DNA of 64,000 nt, taken from assembly GCF_019175285.1 (NCBI RefSeq), contig NC_056528.1, positions 51,647,695 to 51,711,694 on the forward strand, read 5' to 3'. Positions within the stretch are counted from its first letter, which is position 1. Each line of letters opens with the position of its first letter. The notes under the pieces were generated by a model. That model saw only the letters and a program-made list of their open reading frames with translations. It had not been told where the DNA came from and did not search any database. A program made the translations under genes and the position numbers. This document shows positions 1-22,388 of this stretch, piece by piece. This DNA is from Sceloporus undulatus. Taxonomy: Eukaryota; Chordata; Lepidosauria; Squamata; Phrynosomatidae.

Positions 1-3000
1 GGACGGATACAAGGATGGACAGACGGACAGGCCGAGGTGGCCTAAGTGCTGCATGTGTTGAGCATCTGGCCCTTGGGAGTAGCCACGTTGCAGCATGGAG
101 GAGGCAGGAGGCTGGGTTGCAAACATGTGGGACCCAAGGGGTTTGGCTAATGGGGCCGATTGAGACCTGGCCTTGCAGCTGAAAAGGAGAGACTCAACAG
201 GGAAAAGGGAAGGGAATACCAGACTTAATAATAGATCATGCCCCATGTAGAAGAGGAGGAATCCACACACAACTCTTCTTGTGGCCTCTGAAGGGCTAGT
301 TTATTATGTGAAGAAGGATGGATCTGATGAAGATGTCAAATGGAGTCCAGGCTTATCTGGCTGGTCCTTTATGTCCTCCTCGGTTGTTGGATGTCTGCGC
401 AGTGATAAGAAAAGACATAAAGCACCTCTGGTGGGAGCAGGGCTGGAAGGGCACCCGAGCCATAAAGAATTACCCGCCTGCCCTTTGGGAGGAATGCACC
501 CCAGGAGGAGGACATGGAGCACAGGCAAGACCTCTTGGGGGTTCAGGACCCCAAAGGGAAACAAGGACTGGATGGCCCTTGCGGTCTCTTCCAACTCTAG
601 GATTCTATGATTTCAATCCATGGATGAGTTTGGGGAGTGTGGGTTTTGAAAGCTCAACATTTTTAAAAGCTGGGATCTGGAGGAAAGAGAACCCTCCCAA
701 ATGCCCATCCCCATTGGGGGCAGATTTGGGCAGGGGGCTCTTCTTTCAGGGGTGCCAGGACCCATCCTGAGGTCACCTGCATTGCTCTGGAGCCCAAAGA
801 AAGGGGCTACTGTGGTGATGGCAGAGTGGGGCAAGGGGGCTTCCAGAGAGGGAGGGGAGACATGGTGGGAGTGGGGGGCCCGCATCCAGGCATTGCTTGG
901 CTTTATTTCTGGCAGGGGAGATGTGATCTCAGGGGCTTTGTGTACTTACTCCTCCTGAGGTCTGACACTTTGCCTCCTGACCACTGGCTGGACTGAACTG
1001 GGCTGGGCTGGCTCCAGTCTGGCCTCTGGGCAAACATCTCCCTCCCTGAGCTCATGGAGGGCGGGCGGGTGGCACACACAAACAGGGCAGCCTCCAGTTT
1101 TTACTGGCATTTGCCCAGAGACTGCCACCCCTGCCCCATCACTCACAGGGAGACCCAGCCCTCTGTGGGCATCTATGAATCTGAACCAGAGGGAAGACAG
1201 ATTAGGGTCCCTGGGGGCTATGCACACACACACACATTTCCTCTCACCCAGCTCCACTCTGCCTTATCCTTTTCCTCTGACTGCCTTTTCTCTTCCATTC
1301 TTCCTCTTCCTCCTCTTCTTCTTCTTGTCCTTCCTCATCCCTCCTTGTTGTCCATGGCAAGATGGCTATCTGGAGGGCCCAGCCAGGGGCCGCCTGCCAG
1401 AGACCAGCGTTTAGCCCTGCTGACAACCTGATCTCTCACGGGGAGAAGAAAGTGCCACGTGGCACCGGGTCTTGTGTCCTGAAAGGCATGAAGTGAGTGG
1501 GGTGGGTGAGGGCCACTCTGCTCACGAAAGTCCCAGCAGAGTCAGAACACGAGGAAGTCCCAGGCCTTGTTCCGGATCAGCCCCAAATCCCTTTGCAGCC
1601 ATCAGGTCGAGAGACTGCCTTCCGCAACCATCTTCTGGGCCTCCCCAAACTCTCCAAGGCAAAAGTTAGGTGGTGCCTTCATTCTGGCTCTTCACTGTCT
1701 ACTCAATAGTTAAATATTTACATGGCAAGTTACCTAAGGATGGGCAGATCTCTCAAGCCTTTTCCCCCCACAGACTTCTTCCTTCCCCCACTTCCAAACC
1801 CATCCTGTGCTGGGGGGGGGGTTGTAGATGCATTTTTTGAATGCATGCATTAATGCTCCCATTAACTGCAGTGTATGTGGGCACATTTTAGAAATATATA
1901 CAGTGAGATTTGGAGGACCTTTCTTTGATGTGCAGATATTGCTAAATGCAGGCACAAAGGTGCCACCCTTCCCTACCCCCTGCAACTTTCCTCTGCCTCT
2001 CCACCTCCCATGCTTCCCCCATGTTGCCTCCCCTGGGTGCCTGCCTGCCTTTCTGGGGCTGTGACTGTTTGATGGTGCAAAGCCAGCCAAACCCCCTCCT
2101 TGCTCTGCGCTCAGTTGCATCCCCACCAATGCTTTTTTTTAATCCCACAGAAGGAATACAGTTCCTTCACAAAGGACCTGTGCATCGCATGTGCTTTATG
2201 GTCCCTGCCCCAATGGGCTTACAATCTACAATTAGCTCCAGAGGAACCTCGGAGGGAAAGGAATGAAGACACAGACAGAGGAAGGGCCGCCTTGGGGGGG
2301 CTTGGGGATGTGTTTTCAGAAGATGGGTTTTCAGGAGGGGTCTGGAGGAGGGAAGAGGCAGCCTTGCCGGCAGACAGACCTAGCCAACCCAGGCCTCTCT
2401 CTGGCAGGGGCTTGTTGGCCAGAAGCTGCCTGCAAAGGCGCTCAGAGCCACAGATCCTATCTGCTTGCAGCCAAGGGGCTTTGTCTTAAATCCCTCCTAA
2501 GCCCCTCTAGGCCAAGGCTGCAATCCCAGGCGAGGTGTCATTATCTCTAAGATGTCTTCTTTCCTGTGGTGGTTCATCTCCCTGGCCTCAATCTCAGCAG
2601 CGCACTTTTATTACCTGCAAAGAGCAGAACCTGTCAGGAAGCCTTCCCAGCATCCTCTGGGAGAGGAAAGCCTCTATCTCTTCCTTGGCTTCCCAGATAG
2701 TTCCTGCTGGTGATCTTTCAGGCTTCATATCTCTGATAGCCTCAGAGGGAAAAAGGAGGTCCACTTGCCCGCTTGGCTCTTGGCTCCCCACTCTTCCAAC
2801 CAACCTCTGTCCTTCCTTAACCCACTGCCTCCCTTCCTGACCTTTGACTTTCCTCTTGGCCTGGGGTCTCCTTGGCCTAGTTTCATCCAGGACCCCTTGG
2901 CCCCTCCTAGCCAGGAACTCCAGGAGCTCTGCTGGAGGAAAGGCCACATCCCCCCCATGCTCCTGCCCACATCTTCCTCCCAAGTCCCTTATGAAGATCA

Positions 3001-6000
3001 TCCAGAGGTGACCCAGATGTTTGGGCAGAGTGGGTGTGTGTGTGTGTGTGTGTATGCGCAGGCAGCCTGAGCGATGCCAACAGCAGGAGGGAGGCTGGGG
3101 GTGGGGGAAACACAGAGGCAGGAGGGGGCTCAAAGGCCACTTTGGATTTGGGCTTGCCATGAAGACATTCGCCAACCAACCCCTACCCACTGCCTTGTGG
3201 GCCTGAGTCTGGTGGTGCCAGGAGGGTGGCTCCATTGAAGATAAGAGGGGGCTGGAAGGGAGCAAGGTTCCCAGGAGGAGAGGGGCTTAGAGCAGCAGAG
3301 ATAAGGGAAATATTCAAGGCTGGGCTGAAATTCCTAGATAGCCCTCTGGCTGATATATGGCTCTCCCCTCTGAGAATAAACTAAGGGAGGCCAAGGCTGG
3401 CTAGATGAGGATCCGTGCCACGCTCTGGCCCCATGGCTGGCAGAGAAGCCTTGCCAGGTGACTGGAGGGGAACTAGCCTTGCCTGCCAGGGAGGCCACCT
3501 GGGGTTTTGCAGCAGCAGCAGGAGTACCCCAGGTGAATGGATGATGCAGGGCAAGGACACACCTCCACCAAGAGGGGCCTGGCACAGGCATGGCACCCCA
3601 CCCACTAATTCTACCCTCGCCCACTTTCTCAACAACCAGAGCATCATCTGTGGTGCCCTCCTGCCCATTTGTGACAAGACAGAAGGCCCCCTAAGCCCTG
3701 GCCGGCTGCCAGGTGGGTAGGTGAGGGGCAAGGCACCCAGGTGGAGTTGTGGATACCTACCTTGGGGGTTCCCTGCCTGCCTTCCCACCCCCCACCCCAC
3801 GGCCCTCCCTTTCTCCCACAACCTCTGAGGATGAGAGCAGCCTGGAGGCAGAAGGGCCTCCAAAACTACTCCCCAGGAGGGGCTGCTGGCCCTTGCTTGG
3901 CCAAAACACCGATGACCCACTCTCCCCAGCCTGACTGGGGGCGGGGGGGGAGACAGAGCTGGACCAGACAGAAGATTAAGGCCTCCGTCTCTGCTCCCTG
4001 GGCAAACCCCCTCCTCTAGGTCAAGATTTTCCTGATGGCCCCCCTCCCAGCCACAGATAAGATGGAGCTAAACTTATCTTCAAAGGCCCCCTCAGCCCCC
4101 CTCCCCAATGGAAAAGCAGGCCTTTGACCCCCTGCTCCCCAGCACCCCATTCCTCTCCCTTATAAATCTTTCCTTTATCTCATCTCACAAAAAAGGGAGA
4201 ATCAGGGTGAGCAGGAAAGAGAACTTTGCAGAGGGACGCAGCCAGCTTTCTTAAGCCAAAGAAAATCTCTGGTTCGTATTAACAAGGAAGGATAAGGGCC
4301 TCTCTGAGAGAATAAATTTCTCCAGATGAGGCATTGGGGGGGTGGATTTATGGGCAGAGGTTCCTCCCTTCTTTCCCTGTCTCAATCTCTCTCTCAGCAA
4401 CAACAACAGCAAAACCCAGCTCTCCAACAACAGCAGCACCAGCCAAGCAAAGCAGCAAGAGAGCCGTGATACTGGTGGGGTTCCTGCACTGGGATGGGGT
4501 CTGGGCACCCACAGATGTTGTGGGACCTGGGTGAGTTGCTGGGGGGTGGCAGGCCAGCCCCTCAAAGCACCTGCCCAGCTGGGAGCACCAGAGCCGGCCG
4601 CTCAAGACCTTCCAGGTGCACCAAAGTTCACCAAGAAGCCCCAAAGCCACCCATGTCTGGGGGAGGGGGGCAGACATGGCCTGAGAGTGGAGGAAGTGGC
4701 ACCAGGATGGCATCTGTGGGCATGCCAGGGAGAAGGGGAGGAGACCTGAAACTATTGTGCCACAGTTGCCAATGTTGCAAGTGACATTTTTATCAGGATG
4801 CCACTTAAAGCAACCCCCATCTGTCTGCTGAATGCCCTGAGCCTACTCTGGGGCTCCTTCCTGGTGCTGCCTCCCCTGCCCCCCTCCATGACCAATGGCT
4901 TCCAGGCCCACCTTGGCAGACAGAGAGGGCACTCTGTGGCCAGAGCTGGCCACCCTGATGCCAGGGCAAATGCAGGTCCTGGGCAGGGCTTGGGTTATGC
5001 TGCCCTGAACTGGCCATAGCAGTGCCAGGTGCTGGCTCAGTCTTCAGAGGACCATGGGTGCCAGTCTGCAGGCGCAGGTGGTGAATCTAGACCAGGAGGA
5101 AAGTCAGTGATGGAGAGGCAGGTCTGTCTCTGGCCTTCAGATCAAGCCCAACACAATGAGGGCCTGCCTCTAGCACTGTTTATTTTGCCCTCTGGCCAGA
5201 AAAAGAAAGAGCATGAATAGAGAGAAGAAGAAGAAATATTTTCTAGGCATTTCCTTGAATCTACTGCATTCATTACTTGGGGGGGGGGGTAGTTAACCAT
5301 GTCAGCTTCAGCTCCACACAGTTCTGCCTCCTCCTGGCTGCCATTTCCCTGTGAGAGGCCACAAGGCCTTCCTGGCCCAGAGGAGCACCACCTGAGAAGG
5401 CTGCCCTTTGGGCCTGGTCCAGCTGCCCCCCCCCATGGACCACGCAGCTGCGGATGTCCTGTTTACACTTCCGTCCTGCATCATGCAACCATTGTTTATA
5501 GGCCGCCCAGGTCTTCTGCAAACACAGCTGAAGACTGTGGGAGGGGTGTGGGTGTTTAAGAACTGGTGGGGTTTGGAAATGGTCCTGACTCAGCGGTCAG
5601 CCTTGGCGAGGGGCCTGTCCTCTTTCCTCTCCCCACCACCCCCACTCTAGAGGGGACTCCCTCCAGCCGAACTCTGGGGCTGGGATGCACAAACAGCTCC
5701 AGTTGCCTGACAACTGTTTATAAGCAGGAAAACCAAACCCTTCCTTGACCAGCTCTTCAGGTCCTTTGGCCAAGAGGGCAGCAATTGGACAGCCAGCCAA
5801 GTCTGAAAAGCCCAGTGGCCTTTGCTCCCCACAAACACAGAAACACAGCGAGAGAGGCCTCCATGGCAAGGGCGCCGCATGGGCCCTTGACAGCAGGGTG
5901 GTCATCTCCCCTCTCCACCACCCACCCACCCACCCAAAAGCTACCTCTCGGAGGTGTTGGCCAAAAGGGCTGAGGACGTGCCATCGCCAAGGCATGAGGA

Positions 6001-6850
6001 CAAGGTCTGTGCACTTTCATTCTCCTCCAGGAAGGATTTCTCAAGGCCTCTTCCATGCTGGCCAAGTTATAATAATGAACATTTTTAATGAGACCCAAAT
6101 TGCAGGCTGTTCTCCCATGCTTCAAGGCACTGTAAGAATAAAAATGCCCCATGAAAGGAAAACATCTGTGGGAGAAAAAAAAGAATTAAGAGAATTAAGG
6201 GTGGAATTGGTCTGAGTTCCCTTTCAGGAAGAGTGGCATCTGGGCAGCTCAGGCCACATGGAAACCCCAGAGTCTCCTCTAAAGTAGAAGCAAGAAGGCT
6301 TGGCTGGGAAAAGGAGAGCCCTGTCCCATCAACCATTTTCCATAGCAAAGGCCATCCTCTTCCTCCTCCAACTCCACAGTTGTTTCAGGTCCCCTTTTTG
6401 CCTCATGTCCCCTAAGCAGAGGCAAAACTGGAGCTGAACTGGAGGGAGATCTGGGGGTCGTGGGTCAAGAAGGGGAGGGTCTTTGTGCCCCTTCGCTTGG
6501 CCCCTTTCCAAAGCAACGTGCCCAGAGCCCTCCCCTCCCTCCTGCTGCCCCTTCCCATGGATGGGGACCTTCCTGGCAACGCCAAACTGCATGCCCTGCA
6601 ATGCTGAGGGGCTCCTCAACCGTGCAAGAGCCTCTTGCAGCCTCAGTGGAGTCTTCAGTGGGTCTGGGATGGAGGTTAAACCCCGTTTGGGTGGCTGACA
6701 AGGGCACAGAGGAGGCCACCAGGGTCCCAAGGGAGTGCCTTCAGGTCACTCTCCATCCATCCATCCATCCATCCATTGATGGGATCTGAAGACCTCTAGC
6801 GTCAAATGGCCTCTATTGCAGGATACAAGAGGAAATCAACAGGAAGGCCT
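1..6850. other. Non-coding DNA upstream of NALF2
   Basis: I see no exon with protein-family resemblance on either strand. Contents: a CR1 3' tail near 565-612, (CA)n at about 1219-1236, a CTT-rich stretch at about 1300-1330, poly-G at 1810, (TG)n at 3031-3054, poly-G near 5279-5289 and (CCAT)n at about 6753-6776. Around 2195-2235 the phrase GGTCCCTGCCCCAATGGGCT resembles a very old interspersed repeat common to amniotes. The rest looks like unique, moderately GC-rich DNA. Confidence 0.6.
565..612 (+). mobile_element. CR1 LINE 3' tail
   Basis: ACTGGATGGCCCTTGCGGTC followed by CTTCCAACTCTAGGATTCTATGATTT is the terminal part of amniote CR1 elements, with the (ATTCTATG)-type end repeat. Only the tail is recognisable. 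Confidence 0.7.
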
Positions 6851-6872
6851 TTGGGGAAATATACTTTATGGT

Positions 6873-6879
6873 TATAAAA
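6873..6879 (+). promoter_or_regulatory. TATAAAA box candidate at CpG island edge
   Basis: TATAAAA lies in an AT-rich patch about 25 bp before the CpG island starts, on the gene strand. Most CpG-island promoters lack TATA boxes, so this may be chance; its only support is position. Confidence 0.2.
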
Positions 6880-7770
6880 CCTGGTTGGAAGAGGACAACT
6901 CAGCCCAAGCCCCTCCCCCGCCCCCGCCGGGATAGAGTTGCCCAGCTGGGAAACCGGAGGGTGCCCCCCTCGCGCCCGCTCCTTCTCCAGCTGCCCCCCT
7001 CACCGGCCCACCGAGGGGGGTCCCTGGGAGGCTTCCCGGAGAAGGCTGGCAGGCTGCCCGCTGCCCGGAGGCGTCGGAGGGGGGGGGGCTGGTCCCCTTG
7101 CCCTTTCCTCAGGGATGATGGGGATGGGACAGGGAAGGAGGGAGGCCTCGGTGGGGCAAAAGGGGCTGGCCTGGGCGGCCTTGGCCCTCTTGCAGCTCTG
7201 GGGCTTAGGAGGCTGGCGGGGCCGGGTCCCTGTCCTTCTGCCCTCCACCTGAGGCCCCTGGGACCGGACTTTGGCCACTGGCCCCCCCTCGGACCCTCCC
7301 TCCGCTCCGCCAGAAGCCCCGGCCCTTCCTCTGCGGGAGGAGAGGGGCGGCCTCGCAGCCGCCGAGAGAGTCCCTGGGGAAGGGCCCGGGCCGCGGGAGC
7401 TTTCCTCTGGGTCTCTGCCCCACGGCTTCCCCTCGGGAGCCTCGCTGGGCGGGCCTCCGGCGCCCCCTACCTTTGGGCTCTTCCTAAACCTCCCTCCGGC
7501 CTCGGAGCGGGAGAAGGGCAGGGCAGGGCAGAGGGGGCCCAGCAGCAGGCGAGCCAGGGGGCAGCCGGGCCCAGCGAGGCTCCTCCGGACCCTCCCGGAG
7601 CTGTCCTTCAGCACCCAGCCCTGCTCCGGCCTGGCCGGGCCTCTTCTCCGACGGGGCTCCTTCCTCTTCCTCTTCCTCTTCCCGGGCGCAAGGAGGGTCG
7701 GGGGCGCGCTTTCTCCTCTGGCCGCGCAGAGGCCCCTCCAGGAAGAGGAGGGCCTCAGGCCCAGGGAGGG

Positions 7771-7820
7771 AGGAAGGAAGGAAGGAAGGAAGGAAGGAAG
7801 GAAGGAAGGAAGGAAGGAAG
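7771..7820 (+). repeat. (GAAG)n microsatellite in NALF2 upstream region
   Basis: About 12 copies of a GAAG tetramer run directly into a GAG/GAA-rich stretch. It lies inside the CpG island, 700 bp before the NALF2 start codon. Confidence 0.9.
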
Positions 7821-8020
7821 AGGAGGAGGAAGAGGCGCGCCCAGCGGCCCTTGCTGCGCCGAGAGACAGAGACAGAGAGGGGGTCGGGGCTCAGGCTCAG
7901 GCTCCGGAGGAAGGCAGGCAGGCAGGCAGGAAGGGCCGCCGAGGCCGCCCTCGCCCCGGAGGAGCCCGCCCGGCTGGGGATGGTGGCGGGAGCGGCGTGG
8001 CCTGTCCTGGGCCCTCGGCC

Positions 8021-8095
8021 ATGGTGAGGGGCGGCGGGGCGGCGGCGGAGGCGGCGGAGCACGATGCCCTGCCCGGCTTCGGCGGAGGAGGAGGA

Positions 8096-8133
<38 letters not shown>

Positions 8134-8152
8134 TAACAGCGGGAGCCCTTAG
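8021..8152 (+). other. Upstream ORF, 43 codons, poly-Ser, same frame as NALF2
   Basis: ATG 8021 has an excellent context (CGGCCATGG) and opens a 43-codon frame starting MVRGGGAAAE and ending in a serine run encoded by the CAG/AGC tract, with TAG at 8150-8152. It is in the same frame as the NALF2 start at 8519. Mammalian FAM155A and FAM155B begin M-x-R-G-A, so this may be either a true uORF or the ancestral start, now separated from the body by a stop, an unseen splice or a sequence error. No claim of a stable product is made. Confidence 0.35.
8098..8130 (+). repeat. (CAG)11 tract in NALF2 5' region
   Basis: Eleven uninterrupted CAG units follow a GGA-rich stretch and precede CAATAACAG. The tract lies 390 bp before the NALF2 start codon and is read as poly-Ser in the upstream frame. 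Confidence 0.95.
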
Positions 8153-8169
8153 CAGCCCCGCCGAGGCAT

Positions 8170-8190
8170 CAGCAGCAGCAGCAGCAGCAG
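8170..8190 (+). repeat. (CAG)7 tract in NALF2 5' region
   Basis: A second, shorter tract of seven CAG units lies 40 bp after the first. The two flank the in-frame TAG at 8150. Confidence 0.95.
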
Positions 8191-8518
8191 AAGGAGCGGG
8201 AGCAGGCCGAGGAGGAGGAGGAGGCTGGGCGCCAGCGCCTGCGGAGGAAGGTCGGCGGTGGAGGAGGAGGAGGAAGAGGAGGAGGGCGGCCAGCAGGCCC
8301 TGAGGCAGCCCCGGGCCACGCGGAAACCCCGCCGAGGCCCGCCGGGAGAGCCATGCTGCCCAGGCCCAGGCCCAGGCCCGGGCCCCGGCCGACGCCGCCA
8401 TGCCTCCTCCGCCTCCGGCCCCGAGGAAGAGGAAGAGGCCGAGGAAGAGGAAGGGGAGGCGGAGGGGGCAGGTGACCCTGCCGGCGAGGGGGGCCCGAGG
8501 GGAGGCAGCGGGAGGAAG

Positions 8519-17970
<9,452 letters not shown>

Positions 17971-20679
17971 CAGAGACGCGTCCTCCCCCACGAGGGGGCA
18001 GCGAAAATCCTCAAGCAGCGGCACCTGCTGCTCTTCTCCCGCCAAAATGTGGCGGTAATGGTGCCAGATGCAGCCAGGGAGGCCCATGGGGGGCCGAAGT
18101 GCCAGATCTCCAGAGGGAGGCGGCCCAGGCCAGGAGCAGGAGTCCACCTGGCCGGCTGGCTGGCCCCAAAAAGCTCTTTGCAAGGACCGAAGAGCTGTGG
18201 TCCACAGGGGCCCTGGGAGAGCCCTCGGCCTCAGGAAGGGCCCAGGGGGCCAAGGCAAAGAGGGGTGGGCTGGAGGGGAAGTGCGGTGGCGGCGACAGCA
18301 GCAGAGGAGGGGCTGCCTTCTGGGAGAGTCCGTGGCCTGTGGCACGTGAGCTGGAGGGCCGCTTTCCTTGTTGTGCTTGATTTTATGGGCAACCATGACC
18401 TGCAGTCCCATACCAGGTGACTTGCCTTCCTTGGGGCAACAGAAAAGGCAGGAAGGAGGGAATGAGGGGCTTCTCTTGAGTCCTCCCCTCCACCAAGTCC
18501 ACTTAATGCCCCTTCTCCTTCTCCGCCTCCTCTCCGCCCCTCCTTCACTCTCTGTCTCCCCACATTTGAGGCCCTGAGGGGGACCCTCCCTCACTGAGAT
18601 ATCTGAACCAGCCTCTCCGGTCTCTGGGTCAGGATCTAGAAGGGCTCTGAGGCCTGACTTAGGCATCCTGGATCTCCTGGCTACCCCAAGGGCTGAATTC
18701 CTGGAGAGAGGGAGTCTGTCTTCTCTGTTGGCTCTCCGTGTGAGGGACCCCCAACCCATCCCACCCCAACCCACCCCCTGAGCATACAGCAAGCAGCTGA
18801 TTCAGTTCTGCTGCTCACTCTAGGTTATGTTCCTGGTTCCTCACCCCACTTTACAGATTCTTGGCCATTGGGGGAATTTTCCCTTCAGTGCAAATAGCAG
18901 CTTCAAAGAAGTGTTTGCCAGGACTGCTGCAGGAGCAGAGTTTTTAAAAACCCTCTCTCCATCTTCCCCGACACCCACCTGCCCCTGCAGCTGCTATTTG
19001 CATTTTTAAGTGCACATTAAATGCAAGGAAGGTTATGACATGATGTCCAGTATGGCCCGTAATACTAATGAAGTGATATTGCAAGATTTTCATAATTCTC
19101 TGGATGAGCATCCTAGGTGCTCCCAGATTCTCTAGACAGTTTGGTTTGGTTCCTACCTGGAGGGTGTCTGTGAGCTTCCACCTTTGCCTAGTCCTACCTT
19201 CCTCACTAGCCCCCCAGGGCATTTCAAGGCCCTTCTCCCCTTACTGAGATGCCTGGAGTGTGGTGCACTGACCCTCGAAGCAACCCTCCCCCTCAAGGAG
19301 GAACAAGCGCAAAGGTCCCTGGCATGAAGACTCTGGGACAGAGATGCCAAGGTAGCTCTTTCTCCTACTACCCAGTGGCTGTAGCTCCCCTGACTGGCTG
19401 CTGTGGCTCTATGGGGGTCTCAGTTAGGACAGGGGGTCCTGCTTCCCCAGCAGCTGCTGGCTGAGATCAGTGGACAGCAGAAGACCAATGGAGTCCTTGA
19501 GAAGCAGTGGGGCAGGGCTGACAACAACATGCTTCTGAATGGCATTTCCATTCCTTTGCCCCATCTGGGAGGCGCTTGCCCAGCAAAACTGACAGAGCAG
19601 AGTTGGGTTATTGTGCATGTTCACTGAGCTTTTTCATAAAGGTAGAATAAGGTGCATCTCTCCTTTTCTCCTTCCCCCAATGCCCCATGGCTCCAGGAGA
19701 ACTGACCTGGCCTCCCTATGGTTCTGTCCCCATGCCCAGTATGCAGCTGTGTGCATGGTGACTGGGGGGGCTGGGGGGCTGGAAAGGAGCACAAAGATTG
19801 CCCACTTGCACAGCAAGAGGGGGGCGGTTGGGGGCTGATGGGCCAGTGGCCTTTCCTGAGCCTCCGCAAAAAGTCATGCAGCCAGAGTTCAGCAAAGTCT
19901 TGACCCAAGCATGCCCTCAGGCCCCAGAAGGAGCCTCCTTGTTACTTTTCCCAGAAGGTGGTATGTGATTTTGCTGGGCTAGAGGTAAAATCCCCAGAGC
20001 CCTACCCACTACTACCCCTTCCCAAAATGCCCAGCCTCCTTCACTCCTCACCCTTTCCAGACCAAAGAGGCCACTGAATGTGTGGGCAGTGAACCCAGGG
20101 GTCTTTGGGAAGAGGTCCCCAAAGTCTCAAAGGCAGGCTGTGAGCTGAGGAGGTCCATCCTCATCACAGGCAGCCCAGTGGCCCCCAGTCACGATCCCAG
20201 GGGAAAAACCAGTTTGCACCCCAGCCTCTCCCTCCCCCCCCCCTTTGCTTTTTCATCAAAGGGCCCACATACACACCCGTTGGTGATAGTGGTGGTGTGG
20301 AAAGGAGGCTGTGCTGAGGCTGAGTCCTTGTGGGGGTGTCCTCAGTTGCCTTGGGGGGGGGTGTTCAGGTCAGACCTTTCCAGTTCCTGGCAGGGGATGC
20401 CTGAGACCCCGGAAGAAATCAGGCCCTTCCGCTTATCTGCTCTGCTTGACTGTAGTAAGGCAGGAGCAGGGTGTCTCATTGTGGGGAGCAGCTCCTACCT
20501 CTGGTTTGGCACTTATATATTTTTGGAACTCCATGCCCAGCACCTCCTGCTGATGCCTTGCGGGTTCAAAAGTTCCCCTATGCAGACATCTTGTAACCAG
20601 ATTTGATAGAAGGTTATGAATGTGGAGTCATGCATATGGGGCTGGAGTGCATCATTGTGCATGTCCATTGAGCTCATGG

Positions 20680-20775
20680 TTGTGCATCTTTGCACATTGT
20701 GCATCCATGTGCAATCTGTATTTGGTTGTGCAGTGACACAACTTTGTAATGAGGTGGTGTTGCACAACTGAGCCA
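20680..20775. repeat. Degenerate interspersed repeat, copy 1
   Basis: A TGTGCA-rich stretch ending in ACACAACTTTGTAATGAGGT and GGTGTTGCACAACT aligns by eye with 60315-60412 at roughly 70 percent. The family is unknown to me. Confidence 0.4.
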
Positions 20776-22249
20776 TAACATGGTGAGGATAAAGTTACTT
20801 GATGCAGATCTTGGCCAGCTTTTTCCGTTGGGCAGAGGATGGGATAGGGCACACTGATATGCGCACACACATACATACACACACTGCCTCTGCAAAAAGG
20901 AGCAGGCATTTCTCCATTTTTACATCCACCATGTTACAGCTTGTCCCTCTTCCACGAATGCAGCTGGGTCCCTACCTTTGCACCAGGATCACAGGGGCCC
21001 CGGGCTTCTGCTGCTGGGATCCCATCTGTTTGCAGCCTGGCCTATTTGCTTGCCTGTCTGCAATGTCTGGAGTGGCCTGAGCAGCGCTTGGCATGTTCAC
21101 TCAGGTTCTGTAGTGTTTTGAGGGTCAGAGGTTAGAAGGCCACCCACACTCTGTGCACCCAAACTTCGTTTCCCCTCTGACTGCTCCCCATAGCAGGAGA
21201 AGTCCCCTGTGAGCTCAGGAAGAGTCCCAGGCTCCCCTAAGCAGCAAATAGGAACAAGAAAAGCCCCACAGAGCCCCACCCCATGGACCTGGCCCTGGAC
21301 TCTGATGCTAAGGCCCAACTAAGTCCAGTTTTAGGCCTTTATCTAAAGCCAGTTGTTACCTGAACAGCAGAGGGAAGGGGGGGGGTCTGATCCTCTTCCC
21401 AGCGTCTCAGAGCAGGAGTCCCACTGCCCCAGTTCCCCCACCTCTGCTGAGTGGGTGGCCCCCCCAGCCCCTCTTCCCCCCATGGAGGAGGGTTAGGGCT
21501 CAGTCCACCAGACCCCACTCCAATGGGGTAAACCTCCCCCACTCCCATGCTGTCTGAAGACATAAACTAATGGTCCAGAGAGGGGGACGTTTGAGACCAA
21601 GGCCTCATGGGCACAAGGGGGTCCTTGCATGGCCCTGCGCAATGCTGCCATGGCACGGGCGCCCCCAGTATCAGAGGCGCCAGCTTTCTTCCATGGGGTA
21701 CAAACATCCGATGGCCTTTGCCTGACAGTTCCCCCTGGACACAGGAGCATGCGGGGGCCAGGATTCGTGGGGGCCTCCTGGGCAGTGGGGAGCAGTGGTG
21801 AGGGGGAGGCCAGAGGGCCCATTGCCAGAGCCAGCCTTTTCCATCTCCTTTCTACCCCTCGCCCTCCAGCCCACCACCACTGGTTTCTGTTTCTTTCCCT
21901 CTTTCTCCCCTCTTTCTTCTCTTCCCCTCTTCTCCTCCCTGCCTTCCGTCACAAGGAAGCGACTGTGTCCTTTGAGGGGGCAGTTTTCTTATGCCATTTT
22001 ATACACTGTGCTTCATGTTTAGGACTTTTTTGCACTAGTTCCTATTACATTTATTTTCCAAGATGGTTTGACAAAAAAAGAAGAAAAAACCCAACAACAA
22101 CAACAACAACCCCATGCTATAATTCAGTTGTATTAAACTATTATCCTCCTACTCTCTGTGTTTCAATAGTCTCTGTACCTGTAATGCTTTCAGTTCTGTT
22201 GTATTTTGGACCAGGGGTTTTCTCTACTCCTTGTTTAACCCAGTAAAGA

Positions 22250-22255
22250 AATAAA
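22250..22255 (+). terminator. AATAAA polyadenylation signal candidate for NALF2
   Basis: A canonical AATAAA lies at the end of an AT-rich, UTR-like stretch; cleavage would fall near 22265-22280. It is the first AATAAA seen downstream of the NALF2 stop. A second one lies at 22647-22652. Confidence 0.45.
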
Positions 22256-22388
22256 AATGTTAAGACTTGATGATAACTCTCCTACTCAGTCAGTTATTTC
22301 TCCTCAGACCTCGCGGAGGCCGCCAGCAGCAAAGGGGCCTCAGGCAGGACTGGCACCTGGAGGGGGGAGGGCAGGCTGACCCAGGCTA

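Larger units (their letters stand above)
17971..22270 (+). other. NALF2: Probable NALF2 3' UTR and flank
   Basis: There is no further coding sequence. The stretch continues on the gene strand to an AT-rich end region (21985-22260) that looks like a 3' UTR terminus, with CAACAA repeats at 22093-22109 and an AATAAA at 22250. A long 3' UTR of about 4.3 kb is plausible but inferred. It also holds a 14-bp inverted repeat at 18889-19002, poly-C near 20233-20242, and a degenerate repeat at 20680-20775. Confidence 0.45.
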
